Positions 33,776 to 46,219 of a stretch of DNA of 64,000 nt are shown in pieces. Positions within the stretch are counted from its first letter, which is position 1. Every line of letters begins with the position of its first letter. The DNA lies in contig NC_073746.1 in the NCBI RefSeq assembly GCF_029784135.1, positions 68,803,542 to 68,867,541 of the forward strand, written 5' to 3'. This DNA is from Toxorhynchites rutilus septentrionalis (taxonomy: Eukaryota; Arthropoda; Insecta; Diptera; Culicidae). A program made the position numbers and the translations under genes. The notes beneath the pieces were generated by a model that was not told where the DNA came from, did no database searches, and worked only from the letters and a program-made list of their open reading frames with translations.

Positions 33776-35230
33776 GTGTTCTCCCAGCACTTTCTAACAG
33801 CAGGCGATTGTGTTGTTGTTTGTTTTTCATTCCCTCGCACGGACCGGCCGATGGCCGGTACACATGCGAACAATAGCGAATGTGTAGATATGGGCCTAGT
33901 AGACATGTGTAGTCGCTGCTGTGAGAAGATAAGTGATCCAAACACAGAAGCGATAACGTGCTACGGTAAGTGCCATGAGACTATACATATTGATTGTTTA
34001 ACAAGCGCGGTGCGTGACAATATCGATGTTTTGAAAAAAAGAATAAAAAATGCCGTTTTTGAATGTGACACATGTTTATTGTTACACGAAAATGGGTTCG
34101 GAAATAACCATTTTTATGATTCCGTTGGTAAAATTTTAAGCGATATGAAAGAGCTGAAGTGTTTGGTTGACTTGGCCAACAACTTTGAGCTTAAAGTTAA
34201 AGAAGCAATACGGGCGGAAATCGGAAATTTGTTCAAAAACAGTATCGATATCAATACAAATGCAGAGGAAACACCTCAGCGATACAATTTGCGCTCAAAT
34301 TCGAAAAAGCGCCGACGGGACGAGCAAGCTATTCAGAATGAAAATGCAACTCCACTGAGTTTTGCTGCGGTTTTGAAAGACGCTGGGAAAACAACAACTG
34401 TGGATGTAGCTAATGTTGAGAATATTGAAAGAAAGAGAGCTTTGACCAGGGAAAAAATCTTGATCATAAAACCAAAAACTAAGCAGGAATCTGATATAAC
34501 TAGAAAAATATTGAAAGAGAATGTTAATCCCAAGGGATTAAATATAAATGGACTGCGAAACGGTAAAAATGGTACGGTTTTTGTCTCTGCTTCAGACAAA
34601 AATTCAATTGAATTGACCAAGGTTAATGTTGAGAAAAAACTGGGTCAAGACTACGAGGTTAAAATACCAGAAGCATTGAGACCGACGATTAAAATAATAG
34701 GATTTAGCGAACAAATGAGTGAAAATAAATTGAAAGCTACGTTAATGAAACAAAATCCATCGTTGCATGAAAACAAACATTTCGAAGTTAGGAAAATCTA
34801 TTGTAATAGTAAGATGAAATATAATAAATACAGCGCGATCATAGAAGTCGATGGGGTTACTTATAACAAAATGATAGAAGCGAAATCAGTATTTTGTGGG
34901 TTTGAGAAATGTCGAGTGATTGATGGATTGAAGATTCTGAGATGCTTCAAATGCTGTGAATATGGTCACAAGATTGTCGACTGCCAAGCTGCCACTGCCA
35001 CAGCGTATGCCCGAAATGCGGGAAAAATCATGAATTGAAGAAGTGCACATCCGAAGAAATTCAATGTTCAAATTGTAATAAAAGTAAAAACGAGCGACGA
35101 ATTGACATAGATACGAAACATTTTGCGTGGAGTACAAGTTGTCCTATATTCCTACGAAACTACGAGAGGAAGAAGGAACAGGTGGACTTCTCTATATAGC
35201 CATCCAAGAAAGGGGCATATATAAGATATG
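33776..35230 (+). pseudogene. LINE ORF1 (PHD-like finger and zinc knuckles), frameshifted
   Basis: The open frame runs 33776-35038 (420 codons; a likely true start is the Met of MAGTHANNSECVD at 33851). Residues ~40-100 hold a PHD-like zinc finger: CSRCCEKI, CYGKCHETIHIDCL, FECDTCL. A basic RSNSKKRRR patch follows near residue 175. The C-terminus has a zinc knuckle CFKCCEYGHKIVDC (CX2CX4HX4C). Right after it the frame breaks: in the next frame a second knuckle CPKCGKNHELKKC and a third CSNCNKS continue to a stop at 35200, so one base was gained or lost near 34990. ORF1 proteins of this type bind the LINE RNA. Confidence 0.75.
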
Positions 35231-35241
35231 ATGTACTTTAT

Positions 35242-36201
35242 TTGAATGTGGCTGGATTACGCACACATTTCGACGAAATAGAAATTTTGTTATCCAACGA
35301 AAAACCGAAATTACTAATTATTGTTGAAACACATTTAACGGAATCAACTGATCTGAATGGATTCAATGTAGTTGGATACACAATGGTTAATTGCTTGTCG
35401 AGATCCGTCCATACTGGAGGCGTATCTATGTATATTTCGAACCTTTTATATTTTAAAGAGATTTTCAATGAGACATACGGGGACAATTGGTTTCTAGCTT
35501 TAGAAGTCAGGGGATGCAAAATTTCGGGAATCTACGCTGGAATATACCATTCACCTAGCAGTAGCGACAAGCATTTCTTAGATTTTATGGAAGATGTATG
35601 GTTACAACACATACAAGTACATGAACAAAAAAGAATTATCATTACTGGTGATTTTAATATTGATTGGACCGAGCATAGAAAATCTTCTGAATTACGAGCA
35701 ATCACCCAAGCCACTGGATTCAAACAGAGAATTAATGATCACACCAGAATAACAAGAACATCTTCGACGACCATCGACTTAGTATTTACAAATTTTGACG
35801 ATGGTGTGATTGAGATTTTTTATGATAGCAAAATTTCGGATCATGAAACAATTGGTACTCCATCCAATTTTTCTGATGTGGACTTTTCCGAAATACAAAA
35901 AGAAAAATCTTATAAGTGTTGGAATAATTATTCGAAACGAAGGTTGCTATCAGTTCTTCAGAACAAAATAACTCCGGTTGGTGAACGAATCTCTCTTCAT
36001 GTTGTTGCAGAAAATCTTGAAGAAGCGCTTTGCTCTTCAATGAACCAGATAATTGCTGGTATTCACACTGGAGTTGCAGTACTCAGACATATTGGCAACA
36101 AAGTCTGGTATAACTCTTCATTGGCTTACATCAAGAGAAGACGAGATTATTACCTAATAATAGCTAAACGCACAAAAACTATTGAAAATTGGAACACGTA
36201 G
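35242..36201 (+). pseudogene. LINE ORF2, endonuclease part
   Basis: 319 codons, APE-type endonuclease: N-terminal LYLNVAGLRTHFDEI, IIVETHL (catalytic Glu), GIYHSPSS, IITGDFNIDW (catalytic Asp/Asn), TTIDLVFTN and SDHETI (catalytic Asp-His). The nuclease nicks target DNA for reverse transcription. The frame ends at a TAG (36199) in the middle of a sequence that continues (RLWRNIYVRELKNSKNKFIQNEI), so the stop is a nonsense change inside ORF2. A frameshift near 36310-36330 then moves the reading into the next piece. Confidence 0.85.
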
Positions 36202-36262
36202 AGATTATGGAGAAATATTTATGTACGTGAGCTGAAGAATTCAAAGAATAAATTCATCCAAA

Positions 36263-37369
36263 ATGAAATACATGCAATTCAACATGATCCGAAGAAGCTA
36301 TGGAAAAAAATTAAAGCATCCAGGCGCCCGCATAGACATCGACATTGAGTTTGACGGTAACAAAGAAAGTGACAACATAACAGCAGAGAAACTTAAAAAA
36401 TTTTTCACGTCAAGTGTAGAAGAAATCCTCAATGGTATTGTAGCTCCATCAAATCGACTGAATTTTGTTTTCCCTAGTCTGGCTTCGCAATTGAGATGTT
36501 TTAAAACTATCAACATGGGAACTCTTTGGAAGGTAGTGATGGATTTAAGAAACTGTGCAGGTGTTGAAAACATCAATAAAACAGTATTAGTAGATGCATT
36601 TGACTTAATCAAAGAGAATTTGCTATATATCGTAAATGAATCGATGCTTCGCGGCGAATGCCCACAAAGTTGGAAAAAATCTATTGTCATACCGATTCCA
36701 AAAAATCCGAAATCATCCAAACCAGAAGACCGTAGACCAGTTAATATGTTGCCATTAAAGGTTCTCGAGATTGTAATTAAAGATCAATTGTTGGAACATA
36801 TAGCGAAAAATGGAATACTGGTGGATGAACAGTCTGGGTTCAGAAAAAACCACTCTTGCGAAACGGCTCTCAATTTGTTGCTCCTGAAGTGGAAACAGGC
36901 TATAGATGCGAAGAAGATAGTTTTAGCCGTATTTATTGACTTGAAAAGGGCTTTTGAAACAATAGATCGAATAAAATTACTAAATTTGCTTTACAATTAC
37001 AATGTTACTGGACCTGCATTGAAATGGTTTGAAAGTTACCTGAACGGACGAACACAAATCACTATTTACAGGGACAGTAAATCATCGGCGGGACCAGTGA
37101 ATCTGGGTGTGCCTCAAGGAAGTGTTCTGGGGCCGCTACTTTTCTTGCTTCATATCAATGACATCAAACAGATGCTAAATGACAGTGACGTAAACTTATT
37201 TGCTGACGACACTGTAATATTAGTTGTAGCTGAGACATTACAAGATTGCTACACAAAGATGAACCATGAACTGCAAAACTTAGATGAATGGTTGAAATGG
37301 AAAAAAACTAAAGTTAAACATAAACAAAACAAAGTACATGGTAGTATCGACACGCAATTTTGGCAGTGA
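36263..37369 (+). pseudogene. LINE ORF2, reverse transcriptase core
   Basis: 368 codons with reverse transcriptase motifs in order: WKKSIVIPIPK, DRRPVNMLP, QSGFRKNHSCETAL, VFIDLKRAFETID (catalytic Asp), LGVPQGSVLGPLLF and VNLFADDTVIL (FADD, catalytic pair). HSCETAL is typical of CR1/L2-type LINEs. The first ~20 codons overlap the out-of-frame end of the endonuclease region. Near 37310 another frameshift ends this piece; the following piece resumes at KTKYMVVST. Confidence 0.85.
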
Positions 37370-38030
37370 AGGTCTTAGTATAAATATTGATAGGCAAACG
37401 GTAGAAAGAGCATCATCGATCAAATATCTTGGCGTTATTTTTGACGAAATGCTGCACTTCGATGAATACATTAATTATACTATAAAGAAGGCAGCTCAAA
37501 AATATAGAGTGCTTTGTAGAATAAATCGATTCTTGACTTTTGAAAGTAAAATCACGATCTACAAAGCACTGATCGCTCCACATTTTGATTATTGTGCCTC
37601 TGTGCTATTTCTCGCGAATAAGAGGCAAATGCAAAGAATGCAAATTGTGCAAAATAAGGCAATGCGCCTGATATTGAGATGTGATCGACTAACTCCACGG
37701 AGATTTATGCTCGATTGCCTGCAATGGATGTCAGTGGGACAGCGTATTAAATATTGCACGCTTACGTTCATACATAAGATGACTAACGGGATGACACCGA
37801 ATTATTTACAAAACACCATAGCGTATGGAAGAGACATGCATCGATATAACACAAGACAAGCAAACGACCTCAGAACCATGAACTTTCGAATGTCAGGTAC
37901 CCAAAATTCACTTTTTTATAAAGGATATAGACTATACAATACATTACCAAATGAAGCAAAGATAGCAACAAGCCTTCGAACGTTCCGTAGTATTTGTAAA
38001 GAGTTTTTGAAACATGATCTAGATTTTTAA
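37338..38030 (+). pseudogene. LINE ORF2, C-terminal part
   Basis: 230 codons continuing ORF2 after a frameshift: IKYLGVIFDEMLHF, HFDYCASVLF, RMQIVQNKAMRLIL, LDCLQWMSVGQRIKYCTLTFIHKM and FYKGYRLYNTLPNE. This is the thumb and conserved C-terminal block of CR1-group LINEs (LQWLsv.qRi...t..fiyKm..g). The ORF ends at its natural stop TAA (38028-38030). Confidence 0.8.
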
Positions 38031-38439
38031 CCCAGTATGCAATGTTAATCAATGTTAGTTTGTAAGATGACGAAGTTATAACGGATATTTGTGTTTCTTA
38101 TCTTGAGACTATGATGATGATGGTATGTTAATTATTTGTTTAGTTTTGCAATATATTTGCAAATTTAACTTCAAACAATAGTTTGAGCTCGCGCGCTGTG
38201 ACAGAGAAGTGGCTGTGGCAAAGAAGCAGGAGATTCAACACAAGTAAAAGCAATTTCTCTCGATTAACATAAAAAAACATTCCAATGGGCTTCATGTGGA
38301 AACCAGAATGAAGCTAGGGATAGCTCAACCAGAATACTCGTAAATTCATCTTCTCAACTGATAATTTTTGAGATTTTTCTGTGTTGTGGCGGATCTCATT
38401 GCAGAGGTAGGTTTTCACGTTACACCCTGGGTTGAATGT

Positions 38440-38745
38440 AGGGCCTGAAGTATCGGCTGGAATTAGGCTTAGGTTTGCTCAGCTGTCTGGTCTCGAAAAT
38501 GACCGCATTAGCAGGTCGTTGTCGGGTATCTAGTAAAGCGGGAATTCCTTTGTAAATTCTTGGCTAATACTGACATAGGTATTGGGTTCAATTCCCGATC
38601 GGTCTAGGGTCTTCCCGGGTTGGAAATTCCCTCGACATGCCATGGAATAAATACGTTCGTATAATGGCTTAAATTGTTCTTTCGACTAGTAATCTATGCC
38701 TGCGAGATAACCAGTCCGTTTTCTTTTCAATCTAGCTTGCCTACT
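38440..38745 (+). repeat. tRNA-derived SINE fragment, second type
   Basis: Contains a good B box GGGTTCAATTCCC (38585-38597) followed by GATCGGTCTAGGGTCTT.CCGGGTTGGAAATT.CCTCGACAT, the body I know from a common Aedes SINE family. Head is diverged (a CAGGTCGTTGTCGGG A-box-side stretch near 38511) and the tail is lost. Confidence 0.6.
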
Positions 38746-39439
38746 GGTTAGTTGATGAAAAAAATGTAAATACCGTAATATAATTATTATCAATAAGATA
38801 ACTCGTTCCGCTTAAGTCTTTGCAGGGGAAAGAGGTGGGACCATCATCATTAATATAAAAAAAAGTGGTCGATATCGACCCTCTGGGGTCGATTTCGGTT
38901 TCACAGGGGTCAACACAAACTAAAATTGGTTTTTCTGAAAATCGACCCCTATAAAATAACAAAAGTTTTATTTGAAATATTTAAGATGCTGCATAAGTTG
39001 TGTTATGGAACCACCCTCTTATAAGAATGAATAATGACGCGCAAGATGAAAAGAAAAAAAGTACAAAAGGACAAGACGAAAAATTCAGCAAGAAAAAAAA
39101 ACCTGAACAGGTTCGCTCAAGTTTTGAGCGTACAAGTCCTTCAGTCCTTCCTTCTGTATTTTAAACATATACGCGAATGAACACGAAAGAAGTCATCATC
39201 AAATTCATGTCAAAACATGCTCCTGATATTTTACTGTATAACAAGCTTGCCCTAGCTTCAATGATAATACACTCATCTACTAATTTAATTCAAGAGATTA
39301 CAATGTGTTTACATAGCTGAATAAAGTGAACTAGAATAAAGTGAATGAAAAAGAATTAACAAAATGCTTGGTTACCTATGTGCATGGCGTAACAAAAAAA
39401 AAGTTTTTTAAATTATTTCAGGAAACTTGAGATGGATCT

Positions 39440-39742
39440 CGAAGAGGGAACAATGTTATTCAATTTATTATAGACCAACAGATGTTCTCTCCAATTGGAC
39501 GAGTTCAAATTACCCAGCAATGAAGCTCTGTTGTTAGGGTATGTTCGATATATTAAAGATGAAAATATGTGGCTAGAAATGATTGGTGCTACATATATGG
39601 AGACTGATACCAGAGGAGAATCGATCTTTCAGCTCACTCAAAGTTACAACTGCGTGAGGTACTGGTCATTCCTTGCTTGATTCACATGAAGCATTTAGTA
39701 GCAAAAAATCTGAGCCCTAGATCGCATCAGTCTTTACTATAT
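39440..39742 (+). pseudogene. Outer hAT transposase, fragment 1 (first catalytic Asp region)
   Basis: Reads SLQLDEFKLPSNEALLLGYVRYI (39488 on) then after a break IHMKHLVAKNLSPRSHQSLLY (39680-39740). In ZBED5/SCAND3-like hAT proteins the same order occurs: the first catalytic Asp in f.lQlDEs.d....llvyvRYi, followed by C.lHr.aLaaK.l...l..vl. The piece is cut by the second hAT at 39743. Confidence 0.65.
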
Positions 39743-41014
39743 CAGGGTGTCGACTACCTCGAAAAACCTTGAAAATCAGGGAATATCAGGGAATTCAAAC
39801 AATGTCAGGGAAAATCAAGGAATATCAGGGAATTTCGTCACCAATCTTCAAAAAATTAAATACTGCCAATTGGAATTTTGATTACTGCATTTATTGGATC
39901 TGAATATCAGATTTTGGGAATAAGCTGAGGAAGGAGGTAAATCGTAAATTTCGATTTCAAGCATCAGAGATCAACTTGTAACTTTGAATGAAGGCCTGGG
40001 AATAAAATATTCGAATAAACTTCTTGTGTCGATGGACGGTACCAACGTGAATTGGTCATATTACGCGAGCAACTGTACTTACAAAAGGGAGAAGAAAAAA
40101 CTCTTGAATTTGGATAGCTCCGCATTACATATTTTACACGGTTCATCAAAGGATTGATGGATTCAAAAAAAAAAAAAAACTCGCCAACATTTAACGGCAG
40201 ATAAATCATGAAACTTCATCTGGTATGCGAAGCACTGGTTTTGGAGCTTATGAAGCGTTGATGAATCCTTGATATTTCCGTCATTGAATTCGATAAAAAT
40301 TTGGCTGAGAAACAATTCGAGAAGCTTTTGACTATTGACTACTTTGATATTTGACGAATTTTGGACGTATCAGTGGAGCTCAAGCAGACTGAAAAAAACT
40401 GTCTGTATCACTGAAAAAATATTGCTAGCAACTATGATCCGAAAAATTGTCGTCTGGAACATTTTCGGAAAAAACAGGTCTAAGGAACCTTTTACCAAAA
40501 ATTGTCTTCTGTCTCTCATGTGGAAACCCCAACGTTGAGAGGGCTTTTCCAACAATACCGAATGTTTTTATAGAAACATGTGTGAAGAAACGGTTCTGCT
40601 AGGCGACAAGTTTATGATGCTATGCTTCACCTTGGTAGGATAGCATCATTAAAAAAGTTGAGCTGGTTAATCCAACGGTTTCCGAATTCTCATTCTCTTT
40701 ATCTAGTAGACAAGAAATGTCGGAAGGAAGAAGCTTTTGCGTCAACGGAATCAATGTTAATGAAACGGCTACGGGAAGCAGAAGTGGAATCTTTGGAGGC
40801 GAAGCGAAGAAAATTTTGAAAAACGCACAGAATGGCGCCGAAAGATTGCCAGAAAGAGCATTTGATTAAAATCGTAACAGCTTCATGAAATAATTTCGAA
40901 TCAAAATGAAAATGACTCATTCTGTACATTCTGTTCTTTCTGTACAAAATATATTTTTTAAAATAAATTATTGAATATCAGGGATTATTTTTTCGGGTTT
41001 TGAGTCGACATATG
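39743..41014 (+). mobile_element. Second hAT-like element inserted in the outer hAT
   Basis: Left end CAGGGTGTCGACTACCTCG at 39743, right end about 41014 with the inverted counterpart GAGTCGACATATG partly mutated; both subterminal zones carry repeated AATATCAGGGA phrases. Inside, plus-strand frames hold a decayed transposase: SCGNPNVERAF (40518-40550) is the hAT dimerisation-domain start, and LREAEVESLEAKRRKF* (40770-40819) is its usual charged C-terminus. Insertion separates fragments 1 and 2 of the outer hAT gene. The 8-bp duplication is not clear because the right end is eroded. Confidence 0.65.
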
Positions 41015-41282
41015 TTATAAGTGCTATCAAAAAAAGAAGCAATTTTTTGAACGCTCGATTATTTGCTCAGCTATCTGAGGAAAACGAAGAAATCTTTACT
41101 CGGTTACTTCTACACGCTGTAGTTTGCTGGTCACTATGAGGCTCTTAGCAAGATTTTCAGCCTTTTTGGATTTGTGTATTATCATATAACACACATTTGG
41201 ACGCATTATATAAGTATATTACTGAGATGCTTTGGGATTTTCAAAATTTTCAAATTCCTCAACAGATAACATATCCGTACTA
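41015..41282 (+). pseudogene. Outer hAT transposase, fragment 2
   Basis: Reads VISAIKKRSNFLNARLFAQL and EENEEIFTRLLLHAVVCW (41015-41130), matching the iNFIkaRpLnsRLF..LceE......LLlHtevRWls block of ZBED5-like hAT proteins. Continues directly from fragment 1 once the second hAT is removed. Cut at 41283 by the mariner-like element. Confidence 0.7.
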
Positions 41283-43110
41283 CAGGGTCTTTCAGATTAA
41301 ACGCTCAAGCAACAAATTTTAATAACTACTACAAAAGTGAACCGATTTTTATTTAAAAAAAAAACGAAAATATAGTTTATTTTAGGATATTTCCGATAAC
41401 GCGTTTTGAACGGTGAACAAAATTCTTCATGCACAACTCTAACATTACGATTTCGATGCTGTTGGATATCCAAATTTTATGGCTTATTAACATAGCAACG
41501 GTCCTTCACGTACCCCCAGAGGAAGTAATCGACGACGAGAAATGTTGAGATTCTTACCATAAGAGCACAAAGTTTCATTAAGGCTTCGGTTGCTCGAGTA
41601 ACACGATTTCACTAAAAATACACGTTCTTGTTAATTGTTGGGGAAAGGGGGGCAGTATCTGATGGAGGCAGTTTCGGACAACGCTTGTAAAAATTAAGTG
41701 GTACAATCAGCCCTTCCACCAACAGCTGTCATATGGTTTGACATCTCCTGGTCGTTTTTTACTTACAAAAACAACACAGTGCCCTTTTTCATACACTTTT
41801 CGAAACTTTTAAGCTTGAAGTTATAAGTATTTCCCTAATTCCTTTGTGAACGATTCAGAAATTCAAGGACACCACCTCAAATAGTGACTGAAATGAAATG
41901 AAAAAAAACCTGCATACAACGGGGAAATGAAGGTCTATTTATTAGATAAAATTATGATTTGTCTTCGGATGATGGTGGGGCACATTCGGACAACGTTCAC
42001 GGGGCACATTCGGACACTGTTTAATACCCCATAAAATTTGTTAGTAAACAACATCAATTTAGTCTGCTTCTCAGATCCAATGATGGTTCGAAACTACATA
42101 TAGAAAATCGATAGAACCAGCATCAACGAAGATGAGATGGAAAGAGCTACCGAGCTAGTTTCGAAAAGAACGTTTTCATAATTCTAGCTCACATGTGGTC
42201 CAACTGGGTCCATTGTTTTTGCTAATTTCCCAACTAACGGTTGCATAACGGGAAAACTGTTTCTCAATGCTCTGGAACATTTGAAAAAGGTAGCAAAAAG
42301 CAACGTAAACGAATCAATTTCAAAAAATCAATCAAAAAGTCATTGCACTTTGGAAACAATTAAATATTGCCGAGAAAATTGCACAATTCATTCTCAAGAA
42401 TTTGAATGCCCAAATGATTTCACCTACTGGAGCGGAGGTAGCAACTGACTCAACGGGTACTATAACAATGCTGCAAAACATTGCGTCTACAGCACAGATA
42501 GATTTTACTTTAGCAACTTTGTCCCCGGAAAATGTTGAACCTTTTCCAAAAACTTCACCGCGGAAAACCATCACTCGAAAACGGAAGAAAGCAAAATCAC
42601 GAATTTTTACTGACTCTCACAGCAAGCAGTTTCCTTTAAGACAAATACTGATGACCAGAAAAATGCAGAATATGCTGGAAATAAGAGGAAATGGATTTTT
42701 TTCGGCTGTCCGAAAGTGCCCCAGGACTGTCCGAAACTACCCCACACATGGGCCCCGAAACTACCCCACACATTCGGACAAAAAGGTAATTTTCAAAAAT
42801 TCGAATAAACCATTCGAAATCGCATCAACACACACCTCTAACATGCTCATATAATACATTGATGTACAAATGACAACCAGGATGAATTCATTTTTTTTTT
42901 AAGTTTACAAAAAATATTAAAAATCAAGAAAAATAAAGTGTCAAATGATCCCCCCTCTCCCCTACATCTCGACACTAAAAACCATCCGATCAGACTGAAC
43001 GAGTAGCCGAATATTATCGTCCCGAAGTGGGGAATGCAGTGTTACCATCGGCGGAGCGAAAAAAAATTTTATAAGGAGCTATTCGATTTTTTTTTGCGTG
43101 AAAAACCCTG
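41283..43110 (-). mobile_element. Mariner-like element with a nested pogo-like element
   Basis: Ends CAGGGTCTTTCA (41283) and complement of CAGGGTTTTTCA (to 43110) flanked by TA (41281-41282, 43111-43112). On the minus strand 41537-41440 reads DYFLWGYVKDRCYVNKP then NLDIQQHRNR, the block just after the last catalytic residue of DDE_3/mariner-type transposases (DFFLWGylKd.vY..kP.t...l...i). The middle is occupied by the pogo-like element. Confidence 0.7.
41640..42964 (+). mobile_element. Pogo/Tigger-like element, internally deleted
   Basis: Inverted ends GGGGAAAGGGGGG (41640) and complement of GGGGAGAGGGGGG (to 42962). Plus-strand frames give MVRNYI then DRTSINEDEMERATELV (42081-42160), the N-terminal HTH of pogo transposases, and PFPKTSPRKTITRKRKKAKSRIFTD (42542-42613; its C-terminal linker), with the catalytic core missing apart from a short ETIKYCRENCTI phrase (42356-42394). 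The words TTCGGAC and CCCCACA recur near both ends. Confidence 0.7.
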
Positions 43111-43112
43111 TA

Positions 43113-43775
43113 TATCACAGCCATGGAATGAGCCAGGGTGATAATGCAAGAAAAGTTGATTATCATCAGGACAGATGAGGAGCTCAAGCAGAAGTACAAC
43201 CAAGGTTGTCATAAGTTCTGGTTACAACACAATATTGGAACACAGTATCTTGCGTTGTGGAACATTGCTGAAGAATATCTTTGTCGAAAAAGACTTCAAT
43301 GTGGTTACAAGCAACTAGAAACCGAAGAAACCATTTGAAAATCAACGAACGCGTAGATTTAAGGCTTTAACTAACCAATATTGAACCGTATTTTGATATT
43401 TTGGTAGTGGCGAATACATTGGTTTGGGGTTTGAATGTTTTTTATAGTTTGTGAGTAATTTGTTTGTCTATTTATTTTGTTGAATGTGATGAGAAAATAT
43501 TTTTTTGTGTATTATAGTGACTTTCAACACTTTTGATTGGTTTGTTGCATTACTTTCATTTTTTGGAATAATGTCGGGAGTGAGCTCGTGACCTCCATGA
43601 GAAGATAATGTCGAGCTTACTCATTTAACTAACTGCAATGTTTTTAAATCGATAATTATTCAGTAAGAATAAAATACTAAAGATGGGATTCTCAAAGAAA
43701 TTTGGCTATGGGGGTCTGAGATATGACTCCATTATGAAAAGGGGTCTCTTGCCCAAAATAGTTTGAGAATCCCTG
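43113..43775 (+). pseudogene. Outer hAT transposase, fragment 3 (dimerisation domain) and 3' end
   Basis: The frame 43138-43338 reads DEELKQKYNQGCHKFWLQHNI and YLALWNIAEEYL, then VEKDFNVVT in the neighbouring frame and RVDLRL / ANTLV after more breaks. This is the hAT C-terminal block (f..gy..FWlq..i...yp.LW..a..yl.aFpssYlvEk.FS). The 3' trailer runs to the terminal CCCTG at 43775. Confidence 0.7.
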
Positions 43776-43783
43776 GTTTAAAG

Positions 43784-46115
43784 CATTATAGATTTCCTAG
43801 CGATGCTCTACAGTACCAAATCATTTTTTTCAGTTTTATTCATTCAGAAGTAACGCTACGTTATGACAATGTTTAACAAGGTACTGCGAACGATTAGAAT
43901 TGTGTGAGTGGCAATCAAAAACTCAACATGTTTTAATGATGGAACACTAAAGGTTTTCCGACTAAGAAGAACTCAGTTTTTCATATCACAATTTGATATT
44001 ATCATGGAAGTGGAAACCCCGCCAAGTGGCGGAAATACTCCAGACAAAAAAAATAATAATAATTAAAGAACAGAGTGCGAAGTCGAAATTTTTGAGTGAT
44101 TTTTGACATGTAACTTCGTGAGAAATCAACGTTAAAAAAATGATTTCAATTTTTCGCATCGATTTCAAAAAAGTGCCAAAAACAGGTGCTTTGTAGTGTT
44201 TTAGAAAATTATCTGTTATTTTGCAAATATCGCGATAAGTTCAAATGTTTGGAGACAAATTTTTAGTCTAGTGTATACCCAAAACACCTGTGAACTTTTC
44301 ATATTGATACCTTCAACAGTTTTCTTTAGCCGGATTTCCACAGATTTGTAGACCACATGGGAATTTTTTTTCGAACTCTCTCTCAAAACTTTCCAAAAAA
44401 TTCATTTTTTTCTCTCATAACCTCGATATACGGCCATAGGTTTCGCGCTTAGCAACACATTTGGTATATAGAGTGAGGCGGTGGTAGCTATGCCCGCTAA
44501 AAGTTGGCGGAACATTTTGTTTCTTTTTTCTATAAGAGAAACTTTAATTGTTGAGTTTAGAGTGCCAGAAGAAATATACTGTTATTAATTTTTAACTAGA
44601 ATAGAGTATTTACTCGCAAATGTCTCGGAGTTGGTGACTCCTCTCCTTCATATTTGGTACACCTATCCTACGTGTTCTAAGTATGCAAAAAAACACCAAC
44701 AACCGATTAATTTTCTCTGTGGACGTTTGGAATTTGTTATGAGAGAGTCATGTCTCAAATCGATCTGGTTAGCGAATTGTACTACCAATTTTTACTATTA
44801 ATTGGTTGGAGTTGGAAGCTTTGTGCAGCTCTTGAGGCTCCTGCTTTCAGCCAATTTTCGCTTCCTCTCGCTAGCAGATTTATAGTGTAAATATTCTCTG
44901 GGGATTTTGGCAATACGAGGGATTCTTCCGTTCAGCCTAACGCAAAATTGAGTAATTCAGAATGCGAACTTCATCATGCAGTTTTCAAGAATTTCAATCG
45001 GCCTATCATAGTTGCGTATTACTCACATTTTATCCAGGATTCACATTTCGTAGATTTGTATACTCGTCTAAAACTGAATAGAAGTTGATTCTATGTCTAC
45101 AGTCCTCGAAAAGAGTAACCAGCACACGTTTTAAATTCTTTACATGGTCGCTATCAACCAAGCACTCGGTACCGTTTTCGGATCAGTCACTTGAACCATA
45201 CTTTTTTTTAGTTTATACCCATATAATTCGTTGAGATAACCCTGAGTTTTGTCATCATTGGATATTACTGAGCTTCAGAAAGAATGTCCGTTGATGTTTC
45301 TCTCTCAAATATTCTCGCCAATTATTCTCTCAGAACTAGTCATAGTAATCGGAATCACAAAAAACATTCTTAAAATACATTGTTTGCGTTTGAAATTATC
45401 AGGACTAATAATCTTATAAAGTAGAAAACACTTATTTTTAGATGGTTCAGACAAAAATGATTGGCTTGGCAAAAAATGTGAGTTTTGTTTAAAAATGTAT
45501 ATTTAATGGAAAGCTGATAAATGTCAAAATAGATGAACATTTTCAGGACATGGATTGAAAAAGAATGACGACACGTACAATAATTTTGCTAAAGTGGAGA
45601 AGTGGTGATCCCTCATTTGAACAATCAAAAGGCATCAAAAAGATGGAAAACAAGCTTTTTCTATTGCACGAAACGTCACGATGAAAACTGCACAAAACCC
45701 AATGAGGGGCATCAATAGAAGATGGGAAACTCCTCAGGAATAAGCGATATATCTCTTCAGATGGATTCAGCTGAATGTGTTTTTCACTAAAGTAAACGTA
45801 TTTTCAATTGGCGTTTTCTCTATGAAATGAATAGCCCTTATTTTGTGATATTGAAGTTAGATCTACAATCTCGTCTGAGATGTAAAACCATAAACAGAAT
45901 TTATTATTTCAGCCTTGTTCTTGTGTCATATTGCAATCACTCAACACAGTTTCTGTTGCATGTTTGGCGATATCATTACGAGGGGACAATTTCATTCACA
46001 TGTATCTCCAAACTACGTTGATGCTCAAGTATGACCATCATGTTGAGAGAGTTTTGCAACTAAATACTTACATAACGATCAACACAGAAATATATAGTAT
46101 TGTAAATACGAAAAT
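43784..46115. other. No supported gene
   Basis: About 2.3 kb of AT-rich sequence with open frames below 75 codons on both strands, no recognisable domain and no visible inverted ends. Confidence 0.4.
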
Positions 46116-46219
46116 ACAATTATTATTATTTATTATTTTTATTTGATCCATCTGACTTACAGTCTACATGAATATGAAATTATAATTAAATGTAAATAAA
46201 TAGTCGAAAACATAAAACA

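Larger units (their letters stand above)
33690..38160 (+). mobile_element. CR1-like non-LTR retrotransposon (LINE), damaged
   Basis: Two-ORF LINE: ORF1 with zinc fingers (33776-35230) and ORF2 with apurinic endonuclease plus reverse transcriptase (35242-38030). The edges are estimates: the left starts somewhere after the hAT end at 33546, the right lies in the ATGATGATGATGG-bearing trailer near 38110-38160. About one ORF1 frameshift and three ORF2 lesions make it inactive. It is inserted in the outer hAT in the same orientation as the hAT transposase. Confidence 0.75.
33538..43783 (+). mobile_element. hAT transposon (outer host element), ~10.2 kb with insertions
   Basis: Ends CAGGGTTTCTCAAAGTGG (33546) and the complement of CAGGGATTCTCAAACT (to 43775) match at 13 of the first 14 bases and are flanked by a perfect 8-bp direct repeat GTTTAAAG (33538-33545 and 43776-43783), the duplication length of hAT elements. 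Transposase pieces are readable in order at 39440-39742, 41015-41282 and 43113-43430. The rest is later insertions: a CR1-like LINE, a SINE fragment, a second hAT and a mariner-like element holding a pogo-like one. Removing these leaves a normal-sized hAT of about 3 kb. Confidence 0.85.

Noticed and set aside
38585..38597. A tRNA gene
   Set aside because: The B box is good but the rest does not fold as a tRNA; the flanking body matches a SINE.
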